A stretch of DNA of 64,000 bases from Propionibacteriaceae bacterium ZF39 (lineage in GTDB: Bacteria; Actinomycetota; Actinomycetes; Propionibacteriales; Propionibacteriaceae), in the NCBI GenBank assembly GCA_039565995.1, contig CP154795.1:310001-374000 (forward strand), written 5' to 3'. Of this stretch, positions 57,278 through 64,000 are shown piece by piece (the stretch's first letter is position 1; every line of letters begins with the position of its first letter). Both the position numbers and the translations under genes were made by a program. Below the pieces are notes generated by a model that worked only from the letters and a program-made list of their open reading frames with translations, was not told the origin of the DNA and ran no database searches.

Positions 57278-58462
57278 ATGAGCATCGATCCGCAGCTCTA
57301 CCGAGAAACCCTCGGGCACTACCCGACCGGTGTGGCGCTCGTGACCGCCATCGCGGAGGACGGCAAGCCCTACGGCATGATCGTGGGTTCGTTCACGTCG
57401 TTGTCGATGGATCCGCCGTTGGTGACGTTCATGCCGATGCGCAGCTCCTTCACCTACACCCAGATCAAGTCGGCGACCTCGTTCTGCGTCAACGTCCTGG
57501 CCGCCGACCAGCTCGACCTGTGCCGCCAGTTCGCGTCGAAGGCCGAGGACAAGTTCGCGGGGGTGGAATGGGAGCCGACCCCGTCGGGCGCCCCGAAGCT
57601 CGCGGGCGCGGTGTCCTGGATCGACTGCACCTTCGAGAACGAGCTCGACGGTGGCGACCATGTCATCGTGGTCGGCCGGATCACCGACCTGGGCGTCCAG
57701 CGCCCGGTGCATCCGCTGTTGTTCTTCCAGGGCGGCTACGGCCGGTTCTCCCCGGTGTTCCTGGTCTCGGCCCAGGCCGGTCTGGTCACGGCGGCTCTGG
57801 CCTCCGAGCGTACGCGGGCGACCTTCGCCGAACTCGCCAACCGCCTCAAGGTCGATGTGTCGATCATGGCCGAGGCCGGGCGCTTCGCGGCCGTGGTCGC
57901 GACGGCGAACGGTTCGGAACAGCGGGGGCGTACCAGCGTCGGCATGCAATTCCCGCTCATCCCGCCGCTCGGCGCCGTGTTCTTCACCGACCGCTCCGAG
58001 GCCGAGGTCGAGGAATGGATGTCCCGGGCGCGTGGCGCCGACGACGAGGCGCGCGGGCGGATTCTCGAGTGCCTCGAGCGCGTACGCCAGCGCGGATTCT
58101 CCCTGTCGTTGCGGGCCGATGCCGAGACGGAGGCCGAACTCGGCCGCGGGGCGCGCGAGTGGGGTGAGGGCGAGCTCACGCCCAGCCGGATGCGTGAACT
58201 GCTGAAGCTCCAGGGTGAGGCCCTGTCGCTCTATGAGCCCGATCTGGTCGACGACGAGGAATACGACGTCCGGGCGATCGTCGCCCCGGTGCCCGTGCCC
58301 GCCGGCCACGTTCCGCTGGTCGTACGCATGGCCAACCCGACCGGCTCCGTCCCGGGAGCCACCGTCAAGCAGTGGGGAGCAGAGCTCAAGGCCTGCGCCC
58401 AGGACATCGCGGCCCGGCTCAGCGAGGTCGCCCAGGACGAGTTCAACGGAGGAACCAAATGA
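57278..58462 (+). CDS. Flavin reductase fused to an IclR-effector-like domain
   Basis: The 394-residue protein has an N-terminal flavin reductase domain (about 1-165: LGHYPTGVALVTAIAEDG, IVGSFTSLSMDPPLVTFMPM, SFCVNVLAADQLDL, FQGGYGRF). The rest, with FAELANRLKVDVSIMAEAGRFAAVVATANG, RTSVGMQFPLIPPLGAVFF and CLERVRQRGFSLSL, reads like the ligand-binding half of an IclR regulator without a winged helix. Flavin reductases of two-component monooxygenases are normally about 170-190 residues. A sensor tail is known in 4-hydroxyphenylacetate hydroxylase C1, of a different family. It should feed FADH2 or FMNH2 to the monooxygenase at 59354. Confidence 0.78.
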   Translation: MSIDPQLYRETLGHYPTGVALVTAIAEDGKPYGMIVGSFTSLSMDPPLVTFMPMRSSFTYTQIKSATSFCVNVLAADQLDLCRQFASKAEDKFAGVEWEPTPSGAPKLAGAVSWIDCTFENELDGGDHVIVVGRITDLGVQRPVHPLLFFQGGYGRFSPVFLVSAQAGLVTAALASERTRATFAELANRLKVDVSIMAEAGRFAAVVATANGSEQRGRTSVGMQFPLIPPLGAVFFTDRSEAEVEEWMSRARGADDEARGRILECLERVRQRGFSLSLRADAETEAELGRGAREWGEGELTPSRMRELLKLQGEALSLYEPDLVDDEEYDVRAIVAPVPVPAGHVPLVVRMANPTGSVPGATVKQWGAELKACAQDIAARLSEVAQDEFNGGTK

Positions 58463-59325
58463 ATGCACGCGTGATCAGCCTGGCGTACCTGCGCATGGGC
58501 GCGGAGTCCCTCGACAAGTGGGTCGACTTCGCCGAACGCTTCTTCGGCGCCATGGTCGCCGAGCACAGCGATGACCGGCTGCTGCTGCGTCTGGACCACT
58601 ACACCTATCGCTTCGATATCCGTCCGGCGGAGATCGGCGGTGTCCAGGCCGTGGCCTGGGAGGTCAAGGGCCCGCGCGAGCTGGCCGAGATCCGCGGCCG
58701 CGTCACCGACGCCGGCTATGAGGTCTCCGACCTCGATGCCGACCAGATCGCCGAGCGCCGCATCAGCGGCGGCTTCACCTTCCGCGATCCCGATGACAAC
58801 TATGACCTCGAAATCATCTGGGGCCTGAAGTCCGAGGTCGCCCGCTTCTCGTCGAAGCTCGGCGCGGAGTTCGTCGCCGGTGACCTGGGCCTGGGCCACC
58901 TGTTCCAGGTGGTGACCAGCGAGGAGACCTACGCCCAGCTCTATTTCGACATCTTCGGCTTCCACCTGTCGGATCACATCGACTTCCCGGGTGCCGTCGG
59001 CGTGTTCACCCACTGCAATCCGCGCCATCACTCGTTCGCGTTCAGCGAGAACACCGCCCGTCCGCCGGGCATCGGCCACTTCATGATCGAGACCACGGAG
59101 CTCGACATCGTCGGTCGCACCATGGACCTGGTCGACGAGGAGGGCGTCAAGGTCGTCCAGACCTTCGGCAAGCACACCAACGACAAGATGGTCAGCCTTT
59201 ATTTCATCACCCCGTCCGATGTCGCCGTCGAGTTCGGCACCGGCGGAATCCTCATCGACGACGAGACCTGGCGTCCGGTGCGCTACGACGCCGCCCATTA
59301 CTGGGGCCACAAGCGCGACAACTGA
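58459..59325 (+). CDS. Class I extradiol dioxygenase (BphC/HsaC-like)
   Basis: The 288-residue two-domain VOC protein has the complete C-terminal iron site: His147 (LGLGHLF), His207 (IGHFMIE) and Glu258 (VAVEFG), with the catalytic His at 190/191 (NPRHHSFAF). This matches 2,3-dihydroxybiphenyl and catechol 2,3-type dioxygenases that open catechols next to the diol. It overlaps the flavin reductase gene by 4 nt (ATGA) and precedes the monooxygenase, so hydroxylation then meta-cleavage is a natural reading. Confidence 0.9.
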   Translation: MNARVISLAYLRMGAESLDKWVDFAERFFGAMVAEHSDDRLLLRLDHYTYRFDIRPAEIGGVQAVAWEVKGPRELAEIRGRVTDAGYEVSDLDADQIAERRISGGFTFRDPDDNYDLEIIWGLKSEVARFSSKLGAEFVAGDLGLGHLFQVVTSEETYAQLYFDIFGFHLSDHIDFPGAVGVFTHCNPRHHSFAFSENTARPPGIGHFMIETTELDIVGRTMDLVDEEGVKVVQTFGKHTNDKMVSLYFITPSDVAVEFGTGGILIDDETWRPVRYDAAHYWGHKRDN

Positions 59326-59353
59326 CGAGCATCACGACAGAGAGGCCACAATC

Positions 59354-60547
59354 ATGACTCGCGCAATGGACGACGAGACCCGCCGCGTTTTCGAGAAGAT
59401 CGAGGAGTACGCCTCGGTCTGGGAAGAGACCGCCGCCGCCACCGAGGCCGAGGGCCACCTGACCGCCGAATCGGCGGCCAAGGTCAAGGAAACCGGCGTC
59501 GTCCGGATGCTCCAGCCGAAGGAATTCGGTGGCATGGAATCCCACCCGGTCGACTACCTGAAGGCCGTGCTCGAGATCGGCGTCCGGGACGGTTCGGCCG
59601 GCTGGGTCGCCGGCGTCGTCGGCATCCACCCCCACGAGCTCGCCCAGGGCACCCGCCAGCTGCAGGAAGAACTGTGGGGCGAGGATCCGGACACCTGGAT
59701 CGCGTCCCCCTACATGCCGGGCGGCCGGGCGATCCCGGTCGACGGCGGCTACCGGTTCAGCGGGCGCTGGCAGTTCTCCTCCGGCACCGACCACTGCACC
59801 TGGGTCACCATCGGTGGCCTCATCTGTGACGCCGACGGCAAGCCGGTCCCCGGCAAGGCGGCTCATCACTTCTGCCTGCCGCGCGAGGACTACGAGATCG
59901 TCGAGGGCAGCTGGGAGGTCATGGGCCTCAAGGGCACCGGCTCGAAGGACCTCATCGTCAACGATGTGTTCGTGCCGGAGCACCGCGTCATCGACACCGA
60001 GCCCGTCACCGACGGAGCCGGCTCGACCGACCCTGCTCGCGACACCCCGCTCTATCGCATGCCGCGCAACATCATGTTCTCCGGCGCGATCACGGGTGCG
60101 ACTCTGGCTCTCGCCAAGGGCGCGCTGATGTCGTTCGTCGACTGGACCCAGTCGCGCACCAACCGGTTCGGCAACGCCAGCACGGACCCGTTCCAGCTCT
60201 TCGCGCTGGCTGCCGCCGGGGCCGATATCGATGCCAGCATCCTGGTGCTGCTCAATGACATCGAGCGGGCGTACGACAAGGTGGCCGCGGGTCAACAGCT
60301 GTCCTTCTCCGAGCGTGCCGAGATCCGTCGCAACCAGGTGCGCGCGTCGCATCGCGCGGCCGCTGCCGCCAACGACGTGTTCAAGGTCGCGGGTGGCTCG
60401 CAGCTGCACCTCAGCAACCCGATGCAGCGCCGCTGGCGTGATTCGCAGGCCGCCCTGCACCACATCCAGAACCAGGAGGCGCCGCTTTATCACGCCTATG
60501 GCCTGGATCTCTTCGGCCACGAGGTCAAGACCGCGGTGAAGATCTGA
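59354..60547 (+). CDS. Two-component flavin-dependent monooxygenase, oxygenase part (HsaA-like)
   Basis: The 397-residue protein has an acyl-CoA-dehydrogenase fold of the group D monooxygenase kind: VRMLQPKEFGGMESHPVDYLKAV, GSAGWVAGVVGIHPHELA, YRFSGRWQFSSGTDHCTWV, WEVMGLKGTGSKDLIV and a C-terminal HxxxH-like LHHIQNQEAPLYHAYGLDLFG. HsaA and related 4-hydroxyphenylacetate-type enzymes hydroxylate phenols ortho to the hydroxyl with reduced flavin from a partner. The reductase here is at 57278. The product catechol would be opened by the enzyme at 58459. Its stop touches the next start. Confidence 0.88.
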   Translation: MTRAMDDETRRVFEKIEEYASVWEETAAATEAEGHLTAESAAKVKETGVVRMLQPKEFGGMESHPVDYLKAVLEIGVRDGSAGWVAGVVGIHPHELAQGTRQLQEELWGEDPDTWIASPYMPGGRAIPVDGGYRFSGRWQFSSGTDHCTWVTIGGLICDADGKPVPGKAAHHFCLPREDYEIVEGSWEVMGLKGTGSKDLIVNDVFVPEHRVIDTEPVTDGAGSTDPARDTPLYRMPRNIMFSGAITGATLALAKGALMSFVDWTQSRTNRFGNASTDPFQLFALAAAGADIDASILVLLNDIERAYDKVAAGQQLSFSERAEIRRNQVRASHRAAAAANDVFKVAGGSQLHLSNPMQRRWRDSQAALHHIQNQEAPLYHAYGLDLFGHEVKTAVKI

Positions 60548-61383
60548 TGTCCGAAACGCAACCGTCGGCCGCCGCGGAACTCACCGCGGCGTCCACCTCG
60601 CGTACCGTCGAAATCGGCGGCAGCCGGTTGCACTACCACGATGCGGGGGAGGGCCCGGTCCTCCTCTGCATCCACGGTGGCGCCCCGGGGGCGTACGGCT
60701 GGGGCAACTTCGGCGACAACGTCGCCGCCCTCGCCGAGCACTTCCGCGTGCTCGTGGTCGACCTGCCGGGTTATGGGCAGTCCGAGGCCATCGACCTGTC
60801 GGCCGGACGCTATTCCCCGATGGCCAACCGGTTCATCGAGATGCTGGATGCGCTCGGGATCGACAAGGCTCACGTGGTCGGCCTCGCCACCGGCGGCGCG
60901 GTGGCCTCGCTGATGGCGATCAGGTACGCCGACCGGGTCGAAAGGCTCGTCCTCGTTTCATCCGCGGGTGGCCTGCCGCTGTTCTCCGTCATGCCGTCGG
61001 AGGGGCAGAAGCACATCCAGGGCTACTTCAAGGGCGAGGGCCCGAGCCCGGAGCGCATGCGGAAATACCTCGAGGTCATGCTCTATGACCAGTCCCTGCT
61101 GACCGACGAGCTCGTCGACGATCGCTATCAGGCGTCGCTGGTCGGGGCGCCGGCCGAGGCGGGGCCCATGGAGCAGGTCTGGAGCGAACTCCACCGCATC
61201 AAGGCCCCCACGTTGGTGATCTGGGGCCGGGACAACCGCGTCCAGGGCTATGACAACGCGCTCTTCATGCTGAACCGCATCCCCGATGTGGAGGTGCACA
61301 TCTTCGGGAAGACGGGGCTGCTCGTCCCGTTCGAGCGGGCGGAACGGTTCAACGGACTCGTACGCGAGTTCTGCGCCGGCTGA
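60547..61383 (+). CDS. MCP-hydrolase-like alpha/beta protein lacking the nucleophile Ser and catalytic His
   Basis: The 278-residue protein keeps the fold and oxyanion region (LLCIHGGAPGAYGWGNF) and the Asp loop (LVIWGRDNRVQGYDNA). The nucleophile elbow reads VVGLATGG, with Ala114 where HsaD/BphD have Ser. The His loop, GHWxQ in relatives, reads GKTGLLVPFE. Two of the three triad residues are gone, though the frame is intact and the gene sits at the expected last place of the operon after HsaA- and HsaC-like genes. Cofactor-independent dioxygenases of this fold (Hod/Qdo) also use an altered triad but keep the His. An inactive or novel role is inferred. The intact hydrolase is at 54943. Confidence 0.85.
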   Translation: MSETQPSAAAELTAASTSRTVEIGGSRLHYHDAGEGPVLLCIHGGAPGAYGWGNFGDNVAALAEHFRVLVVDLPGYGQSEAIDLSAGRYSPMANRFIEMLDALGIDKAHVVGLATGGAVASLMAIRYADRVERLVLVSSAGGLPLFSVMPSEGQKHIQGYFKGEGPSPERMRKYLEVMLYDQSLLTDELVDDRYQASLVGAPAEAGPMEQVWSELHRIKAPTLVIWGRDNRVQGYDNALFMLNRIPDVEVHIFGKTGLLVPFERAERFNGLVREFCAG

Positions 61384-61464
61384 GTGGCCACGCCTCGTCG
61401 CCCACGTCGCGGCGGGGTGTGCCGCTGCTCTGGACGATCGACGGGGTGGGGTGGTGCGGGGCGC

Positions 61465-61479
61465 TAGGCTGACCGGGTG
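61465..61479 (+). promoter_or_regulatory. Leaderless-type promoter element upstream of purF, like purC
   Basis: TAGGCT at 61465-61470, GACCGG and GTG reproduce the purC promoter-start string (2149-2163) with one base changed. Here the GTG begins a 17-codon frame (61477-61530) that overlaps the real purF start at 61506 in another frame. It could be an upstream leader peptide. Confidence 0.5.
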
Positions 61480-61530
61480 CTACGCCCCGAAAGGAACATG
61501 ACGCCATGGTGCGCCCGGACGGACGGCTGA
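61477..61530 (+). CDS. Possible 17-codon leader ORF overlapping the start of purF
   Basis: GTG at 61477, placed six bases after a -10 hexamer, would give VLRPERNMTPWCARTDG and stop at 61530. It overlaps purF by 25 nt in a different frame. Translation of it could influence purF initiation. There is no conservation evidence, so this is tentative. Confidence 0.25.
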   Translation: MLRPERNMTPWCARTDG

Positions 61531-62987
61531 CCCACGAGTTGGACCCGCACGATCGCGGTCCCCAGGATGCCTGCGGGGTGTTCGGGGTCTTCGCGCCGGG
61601 GGAAGAGGTCGCCAAGCTGACCTACTTCGGCCTCTATGCGCTCCAGCACCGTGGCCAGGAATCCGCCGGCATCGCCGTCACCAATGGTCGTCAGATCATG
61701 GTGTTCAAGGACATGGGGCTGGTGTCCCAGGTCTTCGACGAGGCGACGCTCAACTCGCTCAACGGCCATATGGCGATCGGCCACGCGCGCTATTCGACGA
61801 CCGGCGCGAGCGTGTGGCACAACGCGCAGCCCACCTTCCGGTCCACCCGCGACGGCGGCATCGCCCTCGGCCACAACGGCAACCTGACCAACACCGATGA
61901 GCTCGAGGAATGGCTCGCCGAGCGCGGCTCCAGCGATGAGGTCGAGCAGTCGGGCCGCATGGACTCGACGAACGACACCTCGCTCATCACCGCACTCATG
62001 GCGACGTTCGGCGACCTCGACACCGAACAGGCCGCCCTGGAGGTCCTGCCCCGCCTGCGCGGTGCGTTCTGCCTGGTGTTCATGGACAACCACACGCTGT
62101 ACGCCGCGCGTGACCCGCAGGGCATCCGCCCCCTCGCGCTGGGCCGTCTCGAGCACGGCTGGGTCGTCGCCTCCGAGACCGCAGCGCTCGACATCGTGGG
62201 CGCCACCTATGTGCGTGACGTCGAACCCGGTGAAATGGTCGCGATCGGCGAGCACGGGATCCGCAGCCGGCGTTTCGCGGAGCCCAACCCGAAGGCCTGC
62301 CTCTTCGAATATGTCTATCTGTCCCGCCCGGACACGCTCCTCAACGGCCGCCGCGTCCACAACGTGCGCGTGAAGATCGGCAAACTCCTCGCCGAGGAGC
62401 ATCCGGCCGAGGCGGATCTCGTCATTCCGACTCCCGAATCGGGTACGCCCGCGGCGATCGGGTACGCCGATCAGTCCGGCATCCCCTATGGGCAGGGCCT
62501 GGTGCGCAATGCCTACGTGGGGCGTACCTTCATCCAGCCCAGCCAGACCATCCGCCAGCTCGGCATCCGGCTCAAGCTCAACCCCCTGCGCGATGTGGTC
62601 GCCGGTCGGCGGCTGGTCGTCGTCGACGACACGATCGTGCGCGGCAACACCCAGCGCCAGGTCGTGGCGATGCTGCGCCAGGCGGGCGCCAAGGAAGTGC
62701 ACGTCCGTATTTCCGCGCCGCCGGTCGAGTGGCCGTGCTTCTATGGCATCGACTTCGCGACCCGTTCGGAGCTGCTCGCCCCCGGCATGACCGTCGACGA
62801 GATGTGTGCCGCGATCGGGGCCGACTCGCTCGGTTTCCTGTCGCTCGAGGGCCTGGTCCAGGTCACCCACCGCCCGGCCGATCACCTGTGCCGGGCCTGT
62901 TTCGACGGGGAATATCCCGTGCCGCTGCCCAAGCCCGCGTCGCGCGAGGTGCAGCCCATGCTCGAGGAGGACGAGGACGATGACTGA
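61506..62987 (+). CDS. purF: Amidophosphoribosyltransferase (PurF)
   Basis: PurF makes 5-phosphoribosylamine from PRPP and glutamine, the first committed step of purine synthesis. The 493-residue protein has a propeptide of 22 residues followed by the nucleophile Cys23 (DACGVFGVF), glutaminase motifs LQHRGQESAGIAV and GHARYSTTG, and the PRPP loop LVVVDDTIVRGNTQRQ. Cysteines CLFEYVYL, CFYGIDF and LCRACF match the Fe-S ligands of Bacillus-type PurF. The ATG at 61506 has AAAGGA upstream. It is coupled to purM by an 8-nt overlap. Confidence 0.97.
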   Translation: MVRPDGRLTHELDPHDRGPQDACGVFGVFAPGEEVAKLTYFGLYALQHRGQESAGIAVTNGRQIMVFKDMGLVSQVFDEATLNSLNGHMAIGHARYSTTGASVWHNAQPTFRSTRDGGIALGHNGNLTNTDELEEWLAERGSSDEVEQSGRMDSTNDTSLITALMATFGDLDTEQAALEVLPRLRGAFCLVFMDNHTLYAARDPQGIRPLALGRLEHGWVVASETAALDIVGATYVRDVEPGEMVAIGEHGIRSRRFAEPNPKACLFEYVYLSRPDTLLNGRRVHNVRVKIGKLLAEEHPAEADLVIPTPESGTPAAIGYADQSGIPYGQGLVRNAYVGRTFIQPSQTIRQLGIRLKLNPLRDVVAGRRLVVVDDTIVRGNTQRQVVAMLRQAGAKEVHVRISAPPVEWPCFYGIDFATRSELLAPGMTVDEMCAAIGADSLGFLSLEGLVQVTHRPADHLCRACFDGEYPVPLPKPASREVQPMLEEDEDDD

Positions 62988-64000
62988 ACCGCAGAGCGCC
63001 TACGCCCGCGCCGGCGTCGACATCGAAGCCGGTGACCGCGCGGTGGAGCTGATGAAGGCATCGGTCGCGAAGACCCACCGCCCCGAGGTGCTCGGCGGTC
63101 TCGGCGGTTTCGCCGGTTTCTTCGACGCGTCCGCCCTCGCGGCCTATCGCCATCCCGTCCTCGCGACCTCGACCGACGGCGTCGGCACCAAGGTCGCGAT
63201 CGCGCAGGCGATGGGCATCTATGACACCATCGGCTTCGACCTGATCGGCATGCTCGTCGATGACCTCGTCGTGGTCGGCGCCGAGCCGCTGTTCGTCACC
63301 GACTACATCGCCTGCGGCAAGGTTCACCCCGAACGCATCGCCGGCATCGTGCGCGGCATCGCCGACGCCTGCGTCGTCGCCGGTGCCGCACTGCTCGGTG
63401 GCGAGACGGCCGAACACCCCGGCCTGCTCGGCCCCGATGAGTTCGATGTCGCGGGCGCGACCACTGGTGTGGTCGAGAAGGAGCGCATCCTGGGCGCCCA
63501 GCGCATCCGTCCCGGCGACCAGCTCGTCGCGATGGCGTCGTCGGGTCTGCACTCCAACGGCTACTCCCTCGTACGCCGGATCCTCCTCGCCGACGCCGGC
63601 TGGGAACTCGACCGTGACGTGCCCGAACTCGGGCGTACGCTCGGCGAAGAGCTCCTGACGCCGACCCGGGTCTATGCCCTCGACTGCCTCGACCTCGCCG
63701 ACACCGTCGAGGTGCATGCGATGAGCCACGTCACCGGCGGCGGACTCGCCAACAACCTGGCCCGCGTGCTGCCCGAAACGCTCGGCGCCACCATCGACCG
63801 GTCCACCTGGGCGCCGGCCCCGATCTTCGATCTCGTCCAGCAGGTCGGCAAGGTGTCCCAACCCGACATCGAGGCGACCCTCAACATGGGCGTGGGCATG
63901 GTGGCCGTCGTGGCGGCCGGTGCGGCCGATGAAGCGGTCGCCCATCTGGGCCGCCGGGGCGTACCCGCCTGGATTCTCGGCGAGGTCACCGACACCCCCG
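62980..64000 (+). CDS. purM: Phosphoribosylformylglycinamidine cyclo-ligase (AIR synthetase), cut by the window end
   Basis: PurM closes the imidazole ring of purines from FGAM with ATP. The 340 residues visible include YARAGVDIEAGDRAVELMK, TSTDGVGTKVAIAQAMG, FDLIGMLVDDLVVVGAEPLFVTDYIACG, LLGGETAEHPGL, ASSGLHSNGYSLVRRIL, MSHVTGGGLANNLARVLP and LNMGVGMVAVV, in the right order. It starts at the ATG inside the end of purF. The last few residues are outside the window. All substrate loops look normal, in contrast with the PurL-like protein at 5362, to which PurM is structurally related. Confidence 0.96.
   Translation, partial: MTEPQSAYARAGVDIEAGDRAVELMKASVAKTHRPEVLGGLGGFAGFFDASALAAYRHPVLATSTDGVGTKVAIAQAMGIYDTIGFDLIGMLVDDLVVVGAEPLFVTDYIACGKVHPERIAGIVRGIADACVVAGAALLGGETAEHPGLLGPDEFDVAGATTGVVEKERILGAQRIRPGDQLVAMASSGLHSNGYSLVRRILLADAGWELDRDVPELGRTLGEELLTPTRVYALDCLDLADTVEVHAMSHVTGGGLANNLARVLPETLGATIDRSTWAPAPIFDLVQQVGKVSQPDIEATLNMGVGMVAVVAAGAADEAVAHLGRRGVPAWILGEVTDTP

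Noticed and set aside
14044-61383. Assigning a named substrate (phthalate, vanillate, gallate, mandelate or steroid) to the island
   Set aside because: Enzyme families here each accept several substrates and the mix of phthalate-type, biphenyl-type and HsaA-type oxygenases fits no single textbook route. Naming one would go beyond the sequence.

Overview
This is one 64 kb window of a high-GC actinobacterial chromosome. GTG starts are common, leaderless promoters of the form TANNNT plus about 6 nt plus GTG recur, and the purine genes are of actinobacterial type. A member of the Propionibacteriales is my best guess, from style only. I could not run a search, so every assignment rests on motifs and family knowledge.

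Core flanks. The left end (1-11.6 kb) has a lipid kinase fragment, a TetR regulator divergent from an FAD monooxygenase, and purC. After purC come intact but catalytically degenerate homologues of PurQ and PurL with a DUF3592 membrane protein between them. Then follow an ECF-like sigma factor with its probable anti-sigma, two small secreted proteins that both end in LAxTGV and share a promoter, an M20 peptidase and a DUF1992 protein. The right end (61.5-64 kb) is purF-purM.

Catabolic island. Between these flanks lie about 50 kb of aromatic-type catabolic genes in blocks. (A) 11.9-13.8 kb: two IclR regulators and a RidA protein. (B) 14.0-27.0 kb: a LigB-type extradiol dioxygenase, a LigJ/LigW-like amidohydrolase, two near-duplicate phthalate-dioxygenase-type Rieske oxygenases, three RraA-fold (HMG/CHA aldolase family) paralogues, an FMN/2Fe-2S reductase, a small VOC protein, a FAH-family hydrolase, a CMD-fold protein, a thiolase-fold/DUF35 pair that looks like a retro-aldolase, and a two-subunit CoA-transferase. 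(C) 27.9-34.6 kb: a benzoylformate-decarboxylase-like ThDP enzyme, an acyl-CoA dehydrogenase, a MmgE/PrpD protein, an HMG-CoA-lyase-like enzyme and a CaiB-type CoA-transferase. (D) 35.1-45.2 kb: two aldehyde dehydrogenases, an enoyl-CoA hydratase, an SDR with a degenerate SDR-like partner, an alpha-beta-barrel protein, a beta-alpha Rieske dioxygenase and a two-domain VOC protein. (E) 45.7-55.8 kb, minus strand: an MFS exporter, a peptide/nickel-type ABC importer with two tandem solute-binding lipoproteins, and a meta-cleavage-product-type hydrolase. (F) 56.0-61.4 kb: a second MFS protein, a flavin reductase fused to an IclR-effector-like domain, a class I extradiol dioxygenase, an HsaA-like flavin monooxygenase, and a second hydrolase that has lost its nucleophile.

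How it may work. The gene set supports uptake of an organic substrate, ring hydroxylation by Rieske and flavin oxygenases, two kinds of extradiol cleavage, hydrolysis or hydration, retro-aldol cleavage to pyruvate-type products, and CoA-dependent finishing steps. The actual substrate cannot be read from sequence. Candidate operators with a shared geometry (TTYCR-N5-TGCGA before enzyme operons, TTCCR-N5-TGATR before transport genes, TTCCG-N5-CGGAA at the first iclR promoter) suggest common regulation. A 120-nt element with perfect 17-bp terminal inverted repeats, followed by a second hairpin, occurs three times exactly at block borders. No tRNA, rRNA, CRISPR array or transposase was seen.
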